NCBI GenBank assembly: GCA_000310025.1
Contig: FN649727.1
Span: forward strand, 3,320,516-3,384,515
Source of the DNA: Ectocarpus siliculosus
Lineage: Eukaryota; Sar; Phaeophyceae; Ectocarpales; Ectocarpaceae
DNA length: 64,000 bases
Direction: 5' to 3'
Shown here: positions 48,838 to 61,991 of the stretch, in pieces
How the letters are laid out: each line of letters starts with the position of its first letter
How positions within the stretch are numbered: position 1 is the first letter of the stretch
Translations under genes and position numbers: made by a program
Notes under the pieces: model-generated
Databases searched by the model: none
What the model saw: only the letters and a program-made list of their open reading frames with translations
Told to the model about the DNA's origin: nothing

Positions 48838-51800
48838 ATGTCCTACGTCGAAAGATTGCGGGAGGAGTTAATGGGAAGCTTGGGCTTTGAAGTCGAAAGT
48901 CAATCGTGCCTCTCAGGGAATAGAGGGTCAGCAGGAGAGAGGGACCAGAAGGCACGACGGCGACGTTCAGGTGGTGGTGCGATAGCAGCAGTACAAGTCG
49001 GCGTTCCGTATCCACATGCACTTCGTCCTCGGCAGATTCAGCAGCAACAACAACAACAACAACAGCAGCAAGGCCGACGCGCAGCAGACGACAGCAGTTG
49101 TATGGTTGGGGGGGGATGTCTCCGTCCTCAGCGTGCGGACTTGTCGAGAGTCCCACGTAGCCGTAGACGCCCGGCGAGCGCATCTTCGGTGCGGTATCTT
49201 GCGAACAAAAGTAACATGAACGATGGCTACTCTGGTGCAAACAAAGATATGGACGTTCTGCTGAAGATCTGCAGAGATCAGGGGCGGGCCAACTCCCTGA
49301 ATCCAGCGGATTTTGACTCTAGGTGAGAAGCCGTCAAATTGCAATGCATACTCGCACGTGTTTAGCGTCTCCTCCCCCTCAATGGACCAATGGACCTGTA
49401 GAGAGGGGGAAAGCTGACGGTATGAGCCTACCCCGATGGTGTGGGAGGATAAACACCACAGCGCGGCCCCTTCATTCAAACCGTGTCGCTGGAAGAGCAA
49501 TTTTGTAGTGGTATCGAGAGACTACGTAGGATGGAAGGTCCTTACGTCTGAAGCTTTCCTACATACAACAGCCATATAGTCTAGTGCTCCAGAGTTTAGA
49601 ATCCTTGCAGTGGGCGTCGACTCCAACCAAGATCACTACTACATGCATGGATAGAGTGCAGGCTCGTGTTCCAGTATACAGCGCCTGCTTCGCACCCCGA
49701 AACGGTTCCGATCCCCTATGACCCTTGTCTCCCTCTGTCCTATCGCCGTGAAATGCAATTCAGCATCTCGGCCATCGCCAACCTTCCGGTAAAGCAGTTC
49801 ATGACAGCAGCGAAAGACGGCTGGGGCCCGTACTTCCGTAACCTGCACAGCAACATGCGCAAGGAGACGACCGCAAGGTCTACCACCACCGCCAAAAGAA
49901 TGAATAGACCGCCACCGGAGCGGCGAAGAAGATCGAGTCAACAACAACACCCACCCTTACCACTTCCGCGAAGGGCATCATCAGGAGCGACAAAAGACGA
50001 GAAAAAAAACAACCGAAGATACAGCAAGGTCGCCAACGACCTCCATCATATGGTACGCAGCGCTGACGTCGCCAGTTCTGACAGCAACAATCGGCGGAGG
50101 AGGAGGCAAAGCGAAGACGACAACTCCGATGGCTTGGCGGCTTCGAGAGCGAGGGCGGCCAAGCGCCAGGCGGAGGAAATGGTGATCCGAAGGATGGGCG
50201 TTCGCCTGCAGGCTCTATGGCAAGAGCTCAAGATCCCGGATCCAGACCGGGCGTATGTAACAGCCGCGTACCTTGACGCCGGCGGAGGGGGTGGTGGTTT
50301 TTCGGGGCAGAGAGCTCGTGGCGGCGGTGGGATCGAGGAACCACCAGTCGGCAGCGGTGGTGGTGGTGGTGGTAACAGTGGTCCTACGAGCGAGAATGTT
50401 AATCGCGAGCTGACGAGACAGATACGCCTTCTTCTCGAGCACAGGGCTGCCACAGTAAAGGTATGCATTGGCACGCTCTACCGAATACGAGAAACACTTC
50501 TGTATCGTGTGCCTACCAAGGATTCTCGAGATAGTCGACGTTGATCATTGCCCTGGATCAACGCTAAGGTTTCCCCTTACCGCAGCAGCACGAACAAGGA
50601 AGGCTCGTGAAGGAAGGAGGAGACCCTACGTTGTTTGGAGTTGGTTTACGCACGATGATGTACGATACGACGACGTCTCACCCTACGAAGCTATGTGATG
50701 CACATAGGGGAACACGCCTTCCTTCTATTTATCTCGTTCGCAACCATGAGATAAAACCGACCTTAAACATCCACGATTCCCAAAACCCAACCACTGTCTG
50801 TATGCTGTCGTACGAAGCTTGAGACGTAGCGCGCTCTTGTTTAGCGCATTGCGCAGGTTTGGCCACGGATGTAAAAAACGAAAAACGTGATCTATGCTGG
50901 TCACTCCCAGTGCTTGTGAACTAGCTCACCACAGCAGTGCGCAAAGATGCCCACATGAATACGGGAAGCCTGCCGAACCGGAACATCTAGTAGAGCTCTC
51001 AAAAGTGTTGCAGTTCATGCGTGCAAATAAATTGAGGCGTGAAGTCAGTGGGACTGTACCGCTGCATGCGAAACAGGGCAAACACGTCGAACGCATGTGG
51101 TGCCGTCCGGGCAACCGAAGTTTTGGTGGTGGTATCGTCACAGTAGAGGTTTATCGATGCTGTGTTGAAAAATAATACCGCAATCGGCTGTTAGTGGACA
51201 CCCAGTTACCTAGAAAACGTTCGGGGGGTGACATCGTGAGCTCGAGCGTCAGCGAAGCAAATGCGATACAAAGCCAACATTGGAGCGAGCATCACCAACT
51301 GAGAGTCACAGACTGAGCTACACTAAATAACGCACTTCATACATCCCTCCACGTTGCTTGATATATTGACATACCACAAATGCATCACGTGGCCAAGGTG
51401 CTCCGCTGCGTCAATGCCCGAGAGTCGAGACTATGCGAGGTAGAGCAAGCCCTGCAAGCATTCCAATGGCACAGGGGGCTCGACACCGATGCTTTAGGTG
51501 TCGTGGTCTCTCTGGCCGGGCTCCGCGACGCCTCGCTTGACGTCGTTCGCGCGGTGGAGGAATGGCGAACAAACCTGTGGCAGCCGCGAGCGTTCTGTTG
51601 GCGAGGGGTCAACTATCTCGAAAAGATGTGGCAGGACACCATCTTTCTACGCTCTCCCGTAGGGCAAAGCTTGCTTGCCTCTGTGGGTTTGGAGGCCAAA
51701 GACATGGTGAGTCACTTGGTCTCGTGAAAACGGTATCGAGGGCAACCACCCCAGGCGTTTGCTCGTGCTGGTGTAGCTGACGATCCTCCACGCACTTTCT

Positions 51801-52364
51801 AGCGAGGACCAACTGCGCTTTGTTTACGTGATAACACGACACCATTCGAAGCGGTATACCGCACGAGTTTCAGAGCTCGGCAACGCACACTCCGTTCAGT
51901 CCGCCGCCCCTCCACACCCCTTGCCGCGCGTTTGACGAAACGAACAAACGATCTCTTCGGTTTCCCGCCAGACGTTCGTCCTCTACCCGTCCGGCAACGG
52001 TGGAGGTGCACCATCAGCAATACCTGGAGACAGCTCCACGTGCGGCAGCGAATTGTCGGACGGAGAGAGGGACACGAAGGGTGATGTGCTCCGACCCCCT
52101 CCGGCCATCGTGCGGCTGACGCCAAAGGCTGAGCTCGTGTCGGCGTACCGAGCCCGCTATTTCGAGCAATCACCGGTTGTTGGAGCTGGCGGGCGGCCGG
52201 GAGGGGAAAGCGGGGATGTAGGAGGGGAAAGAGGGCGGTTAAAATCGACAGCGGCAGCAGCTACAGCCGCCATGGAGGCGGTTGTCGTGCAAGAAGCCGC
52301 GTTGCAGCGGAGGGTGGAAGCCGAACGGGTTCGCCTGGCGACGAAGGTGATGAATCGGGAGTAG
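48838..52364 (+). CDS. Uncharacterised four-exon protein with Gln-rich and Gly-rich segments
   Basis: Exons 48838-49322, 49662-50460, 51398-51706 and 51972-52364 (TAG), phases 2, 0 and 0, about 661 residues, starting MSYVERLREELMGSL. I do not recognise a domain. Visible parts: a CAA-encoded glutamine run near residue 68, a conserved-looking block around the exon 1/2 junction (DVLLKICRDQGRANSLNPAD then YTAPASHPETVPIPYDPCLP), a basic Arg-rich region, a helical basic stretch (AKRQAEEMVIRRMGVRLQAL), Gly runs and then an alpha-helical third exon rich in Leu and Glu (ESRLCEVEQALQAFQWHR). The last exon ends in a coiled-coil-like stretch (AALQRRVEAERVRLATKV). The coiled, basic nature resembles centrosomal or ciliary proteins, but that is only an impression. 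The acceptor at 51397 (GGCCAAG) lacks a good pyrimidine tract. Confidence 0.65.
49027..49065. repeat. CAG/CAA glutamine-encoding repeat
   Basis: About 13 CAG/CAA codons, encoding glutamine in the unknown gene's first exon. Confidence 0.85.
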
Positions 52365-52639
52365 AAGAGGGAGGAGGCGGCATTATGCAGGATCACACCG
52401 TTACGCCCAACAAGCACCCCGCCACCGCCGCATTTATATGAGTCACAATGATTCCTGATGGGGTGGGTCTTATGTCGTCAATGTGTACGTTTGCTTGTGG
52501 AGAGCTTCATGCCGAACACCGGCATGTGTAGGTGACAAGAGCTGTTCTGAGTGCTTCTGAAATTTGCCCTGCCGTGTATATTGGAGCGAGGACGTAAAAT
52601 TTGAGGCGTCTCCCTGGTGCAGTCAGTCGCTTCGCTTCC
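52365..52639. other. Short spacer between two same-strand genes
   Basis: Only 275 bases from the stop of one gene to the proposed ATG of the next, so terminator and promoter must be compact, or the IQ gene starts elsewhere. Confidence 0.45.
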
Positions 52640-53044
52640 ATGGCCCAGGAAGGGGCTTCAAACCGCACAGGTAGCTCTGCCCGTCTTGCTTTGCCTCACA
52701 TCTGAGTGTTCTTTTGCAAAGATTGTAGTTGTCAAACATCGCACGCGTGTCTCTCCCACGTCAGGGTTGTTTCGTGCCGCTACTGCGGTGGCTGCCAGGG
52801 GATAGCAGAAACCCCGCCCCGAAGGGAAAGCGTCGCTGGTCGTCTTCCTCGCCTCCGTCAGTGCCGCCTGCTGCCCGCAACCCACCGCCTGGCGCAGAGA
52901 GTGAAACACATGCGGCAAAAGACGTTGTTGATAGTTTTGCGCACAACGACGGGCGCAGCGGGGTTCCTGCCGTGCGAGATGTTTCCGTCAGCGCCGCGAT
53001 ACCTCCGGATCCCCTCACAGGCGGTGAGTTACCACTGCAGTTGC

Positions 53045-53079
<35 letters not shown>

Positions 53080-55857
53080 CCAGCGACGGTGACAAACACG
53101 AGTACATCAGCGGGAGCCAGCCTGTTCCGAGGATCAGTTCGCGACAGCGCCCAGCAGGAAAGATTGACAGTGTCGGGGGAGGGAGATGGGCACGAGGAAG
53201 AAGACAGGGAAGACGAGGATGGGGACGAGGGTGAAGATAGGGAGCAAGACGAGAAGGGGCAGGCTTCCCTACTCCACACGGAGGGAGTCCGAAGCCAGAA
53301 ACAACCGGAACGAGTTGAGGAAGGGGGTCATGACCAAACACAAAGCCAATCGGAGGGACCCCAGGCAGGACAAGGTTCTACCGCCGAAGTCGAAGGCAGA
53401 TCCGCCTTTCACGAAAACGGAGTTGGAGAACAGACGAAGATGACGAATCCATTGGCCCCCTCGTTTCGTCTGGAAACCTCTCTACATCCCCCAGGGGCGG
53501 AAGAGGAGAGCAGGAGCGAGACAGATATAGCTAGGAGGAGCGCTTGCACCGTTGGTGCCGAGGCAAGAGCTGGTGAAAATGGATGTTTGAAGGTAGTGGC
53601 AACGAGTGAGTGCGGAGTTGGGAGCGCAGGGATACCTGTGGGTGGGGTTAGTAGTGGTGATGATGGTGATGGTGACACGGATAAGCCCTCGATCGTCCCG
53701 GGGGAACTACGACAGGAGGGTATTGTCGATGAAGAGAGGAGCGTGGCCCCAAGCGTTTGCTATGACGATGATTTCGAAGAAGACGCTGAGGGTTACTCTT
53801 TGAGCGACTCGGAGACGAGCGGCGAAGGTGGTAGCGCTGACTTCGGGGAGTGCCTGAACGGAAGTATCAGCAGCGACGATGCGAAAGACGCACGCCGGGA
53901 CCAAGGCGTCGCCCATACAACAGAGGAGGAAGGCGCTGCCATCTCTTGTGGCGAGGGGAGACAAAACCCCGTTGTCGGAGGCAACAACGTGCTGACGGAG
54001 CACCAAAGACAGCAACAGCTGGTGGAGGAGCGGGAGACCGTGGCCGCAACGGCGGCGCTACGGATACAAAGGTCAGCGCGCGCTTGGCTATGCCGTGGTG
54101 GCCGTCTCCGCAACACCAAGCCCGACGAAAAGGAAGCGCCACAAGAGAGCGCCAAGGAGGGAAAACAAGAGTGGCTTGACGCTTGGCGAGCACGGCGCCA
54201 TTCCCAGGTCAGGCAAGCACAGAGGCCAGAGGAGATCCCGGAGGAGGCGGCCATCCGAATACAGACCACTGTGCGGGGAGGCCTTGCGTCCCGCCAGGTG
54301 GAAGAGCTACGTCGCGAGTTGCACGCCAGAAAGATGGCCGCCACGTTGAAAATCCAAGCTTTCGTTCGTCGTCGTCGTGCCCGGAGAAACACTACTGCGA
54401 TCAACAGGCGTGAGATTTCGGAGAATGTCGACCTACGTCAACAGCAAGAGGCGGAGCCGGATCCAGAATTGGCAGGCGTTGGTGTCTGCCGTGGGACCGC
54501 GAGGCAAGGAGAGGAGGAGATTCTGGCCGTGTCCTCAGAATTTGACTCGGCAGAGGCGGCAACGAGGAGCGACCGCAGCGCAAGAACGATCCAGAAGGCC
54601 GTCAGGAGACGGCTTTCCTCGGGAAATACAACCAGCAAAGCCGACGGGTTGCCTGCGATGGAAATAAAAGGCCAGCCGAAGACCCTTGAAGAAGAAGCTC
54701 AGGGGCAGCCGGACGCAGGAAAGAGAGGTGACGGCCCGGGAGCGGTGCTAGTCAATCGCTGCGGCTCTGGTGATGGTTCTTTTATCCCCTCGCAACAAGC
54801 ACCAGTGGTGGCGGCGGAATCGTCTTCCCCTGTTGTCCGAGCTGGTGATGAACTCGACTCCCCGTCCTCCCCTGCTGCTGTTGATGGGACTCCTTCGTCG
54901 ACTCCAGCATCAGGAGCCGACGGTCTTGACGCTAGGTTAAGCGACGCTGACGGCAAAAACAATCGACCGGATGTCGCCGAATCTGCGTTCGTGGAGGCTG
55001 GTCTGCCGTCCACCAGTCTTCCTTCGGAAGATTCCGCAGAGAGTGAAACTGCTGATGATGCTGCCGGTGGTGATCTCTCCCAAACACTACAGCATCCCCG
55101 AGAAGGGAGCAATTTTCAACCGGAAGGCGCGAGTTCGTGGTCGCCGCTGCCATCCCCGACAACACCCCGGCCGGAAGCAGCGGAAAGAGGCCAACAGGAG
55201 AACGACCATCAGCCACGGCAAGTGGAAGGGGGCGGAGAAGCCGCCGTCTCTTTGCCCCCGTCTTCCGCCACCGCTTGCCCACCCACCCTCGGTCCAACAG
55301 TGGACGTCTTCGTCGGCTTGCTGCCGGTGGACACGGACACGTCAGCGGACGCGATGATGACCACCGTCGGCGGTACCCACGCCGGGGGCGGGGCTGAATC
55401 GCTAGGGTTTTCGGCCGTCGGTCTGTCTCCCGTTCCTGAGCGCCAAGCGCTGGTGGCGGTGGCCGCGTCGGCGTCGGAGTATGGATCGGAAGATCCCGAC
55501 TTCGACGCCCTCTCATCGAGTCCAGGCGGCAGCAGCAGGGGTGGCGTCAGCAGGGGGGAGGAGGAGAACGCCGGTGTTGCGGCACGAGTGGCAACAAGAA
55601 GTTCCGTTGTCACCACCGGAGAGAAAGTAGAGGAACCGACCGAAAGCCGAGGGGTTGAGAGAGTCGCTGCCCCTGTCGCTGCTGCTGTTGCCGGTGCCGC
55701 CACGGAAAAGAACCTAGCGGGAGACATTGAACCGGTTAGTTTAGCGGCAGCAGAGGTGGCAACAACAAAGGAGGTGGAACGAGGCGGTACTCAATGTACG
55801 GAGGACGGCTCTGACAATTCCTCCATCGTGTCGCTGAGCGTGTCGAGCGGTAGTTGA
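52640..55857 (+). CDS. Acidic polyglutamine protein with IQ motifs
   Basis: A large exon (52799-55857, TGA) preceded by a proposed 31-base first exon at 52640-52670 (ATG GCC CAG GAA…, donor GTAGCT). The junction restores a continuous frame and gives about 1,029 residues. Residues 90-105 are a CAA-encoded glutamine run, and a long acidic stretch follows (GHEEEDREDEDGDEGEDRE). The middle carries IQ motifs: AALRIQRSARAWLCRGG, AAIRIQTTVRGGLASRQ, AATLKIQAFVRRRRARR and ARTIQKAVRRRLSSG. These fit IQxxxRGxxxR consensus variants and probably bind calmodulin or myosin-type light chains. The rest is low-complexity Ser/Ala/Glu-rich sequence, probably disordered. No catalytic domain. Exon 1 is the weakest part; the upstream splice acceptor used is CTGCCAG before 52799. 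Confidence 0.75.
53041..53081. repeat. (CAA)n polyglutamine-coding repeat
   Basis: About 13 CAA codons inside the IQ gene's main exon. Confidence 0.92.
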
Positions 55858-57134
55858 AACGCGTCAGGGTAGGTACGGGTGGACCTGTATTTCTCTGGGA
55901 TGGACGTCCGTAGCCTTGTTAGTGTTAGTGAAAAACATAGACGTGAAATACAGGTGGCAGTAGTGGTGCTGTACGGTTATGCCGCACACTTTTCCATCGT
56001 TGGTTCTAGACGTATCCCAATCACCGTTGTCGTGCTTATCGTAAAATGGTTTCGAACCCCTTCATATTCATCGCGCGGGGTATGTAGTGCATGATGTCTT
56101 GTTTTTCGCACCTCACACTCCCTTGGGTACAAGCGAACATCCTTGCTCTTATAGAAATGCGATTGCCGCACACATTCGACACCGTTCGCACTCGACCTGT
56201 GTCACCGGGAACACGTCTGGTATTTGCGATTGATATCAATTGGTCGGGTGTTTCGGGTTGTCAAACACCTGTGCATGTCGGTCAATTTGTACAAGAACTG
56301 GTCTTCAATTTGTACAAGAAATGTCTCGAGCATCCTACCCCGACTGGCGGCTATACCCCTCGCAGAGGTCAGGGTTTAAACCAATGCGCGAGGTGTGGTT
56401 GTGGTTGGTAGGATTCTATGCGGTCAATCTACAGTAGGAGGGGCATCCCTTCCTTGCCGCGAAGGGTTATTGAGCCCTCACTAGCTCTCCACACCAGGCC
56501 CCGCTACCTGCGGTAGCCCTGTGTCCGTGGTACTTGGAACAAGGCAAAGTACAGCAGCGTAGAGCGCGTTTTGCGGAGAACACATGAACCACGCCAGGGG
56601 ACGATTGACAACGGTCCGAGAACACCGGATCATGGCGTGTAACAACAATCGCCGTCTCTCTGAAAAAAATCTGCGTTAACACGTACACCAAATCCCCCCC
56701 TCGCGGCAGGTGACTATTATAATCTGGTGTGCAGCATCAACAGATAGCAATACAGATCCCACCGAAATATTGCTTCATGTCTCAAGCCCCCCGCAGCTGC
56801 TCGCCCGGTTGAAAACGCTTTCAAGGGCACTTCAACCTCTGGAATCTTGCTGCTACAGTTCTGACGCTTGCTGGTGAAAACACGGTGTGCCTGCATGGAG
56901 GTGCTCTTCCACAACCAAGCATGCCTTTCCCCTTGCGCTCCCTCGACTATTCCCCAGCCGCAAGATGTAAACGAGAATACTCCTTTCCAACAATACACCA
57001 ACTACGCGGTCCGCCATGGTGCGGAGATTTCCCAAGGCAAACTGTCAACAACTGCGAGACAACAACTGGAGGTGCCGTTCCATTAGTTAGTGTGATTACA
57101 CCAGAAATAAACACGGAGTTGAACCCTCTACTAG
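55858..57134. other. Convergent spacer (IQ gene / WD40 gene)
   Basis: No gene recognised. The 16-mer TCAATTTGTACAAGAA occurs near 56281 and again near 56307. Confidence 0.45.
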
Positions 57135-60100
57135 TTAGTAAACGTCAGCCGTCTTCTCCTCGACAATGTCGATGATGCGAATCGACGCGTCCCCTCCTGC
57201 CACCGCCACCTTCTTCGCCTATTGTGTTCGGAACGCAATGGCGGAGGGGCGTGCGTACATACAAGCATCGACGGCGGAGCACACACGTTCGAGGGGTTCG
57301 GCTTTCCGAACCGACGACCTTGAAATGATGATACGCTACCGTTTGGTGGAATGCGAGTATGTCTACGCTTGCGTGGTTCAACCACAAAACGTGACGCATG
57401 CATCGCGGGCGAAGTTTGGGTTCCAACACCCCGAAAAAGAGGCGATACCACGAACCCGGTGCGCTACCCCCAATCCCGATGGAGTCTCACATCTGGGGAA
57501 GGGGAGAAATCCACGGTAAACACCCCGCGAGGCAAGCCGGTCACCGTCCCGACGAGCTGGTTGTTGGCGGTGTGGTCAAATATCTGCAGGAAGGAGTGGG
57601 GGAGGAGGGGCGGGACGGACGAGTGACGAGAGAACGAGACACACGACATCGATGACCAAGTCGGCCCGTGGAAACCAAAGACAGAGGTGAAGGCAACGAA
57701 CAATGCGACAATGAGCGAAAGGACCAGAACATGTTGTCGCCGCAAAAGAGTAAAGTCGGGAATTGTTCCAAAACTGATAGGCACCACGAAAGCACCGGCG
57801 GTCACCCTCCGAGCAACCCCGTTTTATGCGCTGTTCTCGAAAAGGTCGATAGTTCAAGGAGGAAAACAAAGGAAACACAACCAACCCTCGGGCGACAAAT
57901 ACACCGCTGCGCGGGGGAAGAGGGAAGCTACACAAGAACTCTCAGCACACCTTGGCCTCGTTCGCCCCACTCCCCCCAGCTGCGATATACCGCCCGCCAT
58001 CCGCGGTGTTGCTAAACTGGGCCGTGTACAACAACGTCGGTTGTACCCCCTGCGGGCAAAAAAGAGACACGCGAAACACAACTTCGTGATCTGGGTTCCT
58101 TTAACTACTGTGTGGCAGCGACGAGGTCGAATCGAGGCCCCCGCCCGCTCTGAAGCTACGAGGGGTTTCACACAACGCGCAACTTCACAAAACATACTCC
58201 GACAACATGTCGCGTGCCAACGATTTTTGCGTGTATCGATTCCGCCACGGCGGTCACCGGGCAATGGCCCCGGTCCGGTAAAATTACCAGGGTGGCACGT
58301 TGTTGCTTGTAATACGTTTTGATACGCGTCCTGGTTCTGTCGTCTGCCCGCCCACTCGCCCAAATACCGGCGGCCCAGCGTGTGTTTGCCTCGGTGTATC
58401 GAACCACGCGAACGCCTCGCTGAATGAAAACCCAAGGACTTCGATGCTCAATGCGCTGAGCCCGTTTTATTATTTGCATGGTTACCTGGGCGGACGACCG
58501 ATTCCATGGGATGGTCTCCTTCAGCTCTGCCGTCCCGTAGTCCCAGATTTCGAGCGGGTCGTTTGGCCGCCTGCAGAGCGTCACCGGGGGGGCATAAGTG
58601 ATTTATACCCCAACAACACCCGTTTCTCCACCATCTGGTGACGTTGTATCGGGCCCCTTGTGTAGTAGCTATAGGTGAGACCAGCGCAGGTACCGTAACG
58701 AAGGTATCCTCGCACGTTCCAGATTCGTCTTCGGCAAAAGAACAAAAGACGCAACGGGAGTGTATCCGATGGTATGCCCCGGGCGTTGCAACACACACAC
58801 GCGCGCGCGAGTCCCGCGACCTAAACGCGGTCATCAACCCAACGCACGTCTCAACATCCAAACTCAGCAGTCACGCATCACACACATACATGCGTTTCTG
58901 TGCACATGCCCCCTGAAATGAAACAAACCAAAAAGGGCACAACAAGCAAGCGGAAGTCACACGAATTGTACGAACCCAAAGGCGACATTTTGTTGCAAGG
59001 ATGTGTTAGTAAACCCCTTCTCTTCGTGTATATATATGTGAAGCAGACGCACGCGACCCAGCTATACGCGTGTGCACACGGTTTGGACGACGCGCGATTT
59101 CGAAAAGATGTTATAATAGTGGAAGCTTGAAGAAGAAAGAAAATCACTCACCAGGACCCTGTGAGAATCTCGTTCCCGCAAATGTCCAACGAGTCGCCAC
59201 TAATGTGCGGCCCGAATATGCTCCTCACCGAGTGCCCCACCCTCATGTCCCAGAACTGGACGGTGTTGTCCCACCCTGCAGTCAGGAGCACCTTGGTTTT
59301 GGCGTCGGTCGAGATTTGGATTCGTTGATTGGAATCAAAATGTTGTGTGACTCGACTGTGAGACGGTGTTAATGTTTAAAGGCGTTTGTTCGTACATCGA
59401 ACGATCTAGCGCTGGTCAAATCATTGATTCAGTGGCCAATTGGTGTGGCCGCAGAGTATCGTTCAAAGTTCGTGGTACTAGGGAAAGCGGGCCGAAGCAC
59501 ACCTCGCATACACGTATGCTAAGGATAGAAATGTCCAGGTAGGCGTTATCAACCACAATTAGCAGCCCCCAAAGAACGCGTACCTCGGGATCTTCGGGGT
59601 GGAACTTGACAGCGAAGACTCGGTTGGAGTGGCCCGGCGCTGAGCTCGAGCCGTAGCCACTGCCTCCCTGCAGCAGGGAAATTTCGTGCTTCGTCGTCTC
59701 GTCATAAATGTGTACCTGCAGTTCAAAGTTCGGTTTGGTAAGCCGTTCACAAGTCGCGGGAAAAAAACGTTACCTGCCCGTTGTGTAATATCTTGAGTAG
59801 AAAACACAGCCGCGTGACTTTGTCGACAAGCATCAACGTCCTAGCAGAGGCGAGGATCTACAACTGGATTAGATCGTGGTTGCTAGCTGCATTAAGGTTG
59901 AGGCGGCGAACTAGGCGAAACCAACCAAATTCGGCCTTTCTGCCAACCCAAACTAGGTTTCGGGTTAAACCTCGACCGCCCGTTTTCGTCAACTCGGCCA
60001 CGGTCAAGGGACGTTCGTACCGTGTGGTTCTTCCCGGTGGCGGCGAACACGCTCCCGTCTTTGCGATAGTCGAGGGCATAGAACTGATCTTCCTCCTTGA

Positions 60101-61991
60101 TCGTGCTCAGACACTTCCCTGACTCACCCACACACGTATAAAGGAAACATTGTTGTTGACAAAAGACCGACATGAGCACTTGGAGGGAAAACGGTGGGGA
60201 GCAAGGGGCGCGTCATTTGAACCGCTGTACCAACAGATCAAGCCACTGACTCCGTTCTCCAGCCCTCTCGCGCCGCTTGGTACCGTGAGAGTACCTTGAG
60301 CCAGAATCCCTTCGACGCCTCTCCTGCTTTGCACCAACAGGCCAACTATTGTTCTCTTTGTCTCCAACAGAGGCGTGTGTAAGTTCAGTTATTGATCAAC
60401 GAGCGGAGAATCAACCAGACCTATTGTAAGCGCTGTTGTTCTGCCGTATGAACATACCGGAGGTGATATGCCAGTGCTGGATCTCTCCCCCAGCGTTGCA
60501 AGACACCAGGACGTTTCTCGTCTTACTCTGAGCTATGGCTGGCCTGAACCGCAGCGACGTCGTCGGTAGAGACTGCTCAACGTGTAGCGTGTCAATTTAC
60601 AATTGGGAGCACATACGCATGACCGCAGGGAACACGAGAGACAGTAAGACAAAGACAGACGGTAACCAAGGGAGAAATCATCCGGCATGCAATCAACTGA
60701 ATGATGATGCTCGTCAAAAAATCGGTGGCTGTCACCTATGCCACCAAATCGGTTTTAGGAGAAACCTCCCACCCGATGGGTGCCTACGTCAAGTAGCTTT
60801 TTTGGCATGACTGCTCGCCGAATATCGTCTTTTGGCCGGTCGCAATATTGCGTGGAAAGCACCGCTGTTATCGCCTCATGCTAGGCCCTGGTACATGACT
60901 GCTAGGACATACGAAGTACGTACTAGGCCGTATGACGGAAATTGCCTAACCCCGGTCTGGAACCATGACGGCGAACAAGCACATGCTGGATCTGTACTAC
61001 ACCAGGTATGCTGTACCTTCGAATATATGTTGCCAACCCAATGGCGTTTACTAGACATGAGTGGACATGTTGATTTTCCTCGGGGGTAGGTCTCAACCAA
61101 GGAAACTTACTGTGAGCATAGTCTAATCACCTGCGACGAGCTGCTCTGCAAGTTGTATGCCAGGCGTCCGGTGGACACGTGGAAGATGCGGATCGTTCCG
61201 TCGCCGCATGCTGCCGCCAAAAGGCTTCGCCCAGGGCAGTCAGTGGATGTTTCGGCACAGCACACAGCGCGGTGTTTCGTCCAACAAGGTCCAATGGCAG
61301 CAAAGAAAGCCGAAGTTGGAGGACGAACAAGACAGCGTTTGTTTGTGGAGCACGGGCTACGGGTGCGTGGCCATGCGAGCGTTGCAAAATGAAGACGAGA
61401 CGCTGCACGTGACGTCATCGAGGACCACGCTCTCTACGTTAGGTGGTGCTAGGGTGTCGGAAGAGAGTGGCCCCAACCACTCGTTGCTCGTCGTCAGCGT
61501 AACTGCGGACTGTCTGTCTATCCCGCACCATTTCATGTATTGTGCAGCAACTCGAGTCGATACAAAGCAGGCAGAATTTCACAGGATGCAAAACCACTTT
61601 TCGCAGTGTCAAAGCATACGATGTCTATACAACCGAGGCTTCACGGTCGATCAACACGCCCTCGCCCGAGGCCGCAAGAAATGAAACCTCCTTTGAGCAT
61701 AAAATAACTATGCCTCGGCCGAAATATGAACGTTCAGGGCAAGCAGGTCTTCGACAAACTCAATTATCCGTGTACGTGCACCGTTTTTGAACTCAGCATA
61801 TCTGTCTTTCCTGTTTCGGTGGAAGGATTGGAGTTAAACGTGCGCGGCCTATCGATATCTTACTTTCCTTCCGGAGCGAACCGGGTGACAAAAACCTCCG
61901 CCGAGTTTTCGCTGATAGTGAGGCCCGGGTGAAGCCTCGCCCCGAGCACCCTGTCGGCAATGCTGCCACCTCCCTTAGATTCTCTCTGTTC
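57135..61991 (-). CDS. WD40-repeat protein (one beta-propeller)
   Basis: Ten exons, in coding order: 61864-61991, 61131-61224, 60458-60527, 60021-60118, 59584-59715, 59152-59291, 58486-58570, 57951-58049, 57491-57583 and 57135-57218. All nine junctions keep frame and rebuild WD units across introns: FAPEGNLLAAACGDGTIRIF, NVLVSCNAGGEIQHWHIT, ALDYRKDGSVFAATGKNHTV, VFAVKFHPEDPEVLLTAGWD with NTVQFWDMR, ICGNEILTGSWRPNDPLEIW, YTAQFSNTADGGRYIAAGG, and VFTVDFSPSPD joined to AKKVAVAGGDASIRIIDI. About seven blades, 340 residues plus an unplaced N-terminus, ending TADVY and TAA. WD40 propellers are protein-binding platforms; the partner cannot be read from sequence. The first listed exon starts in phase 0 after an acceptor, so a start exon lies further right, in 61992-62615. 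Confidence 0.9.

Noticed and set aside
54932..55516. 194-codon antisense frame under the IQ gene
   Set aside because: Shadow of the real coding frame; Arg/Pro-rich composition typical of reverse-frame artefacts.
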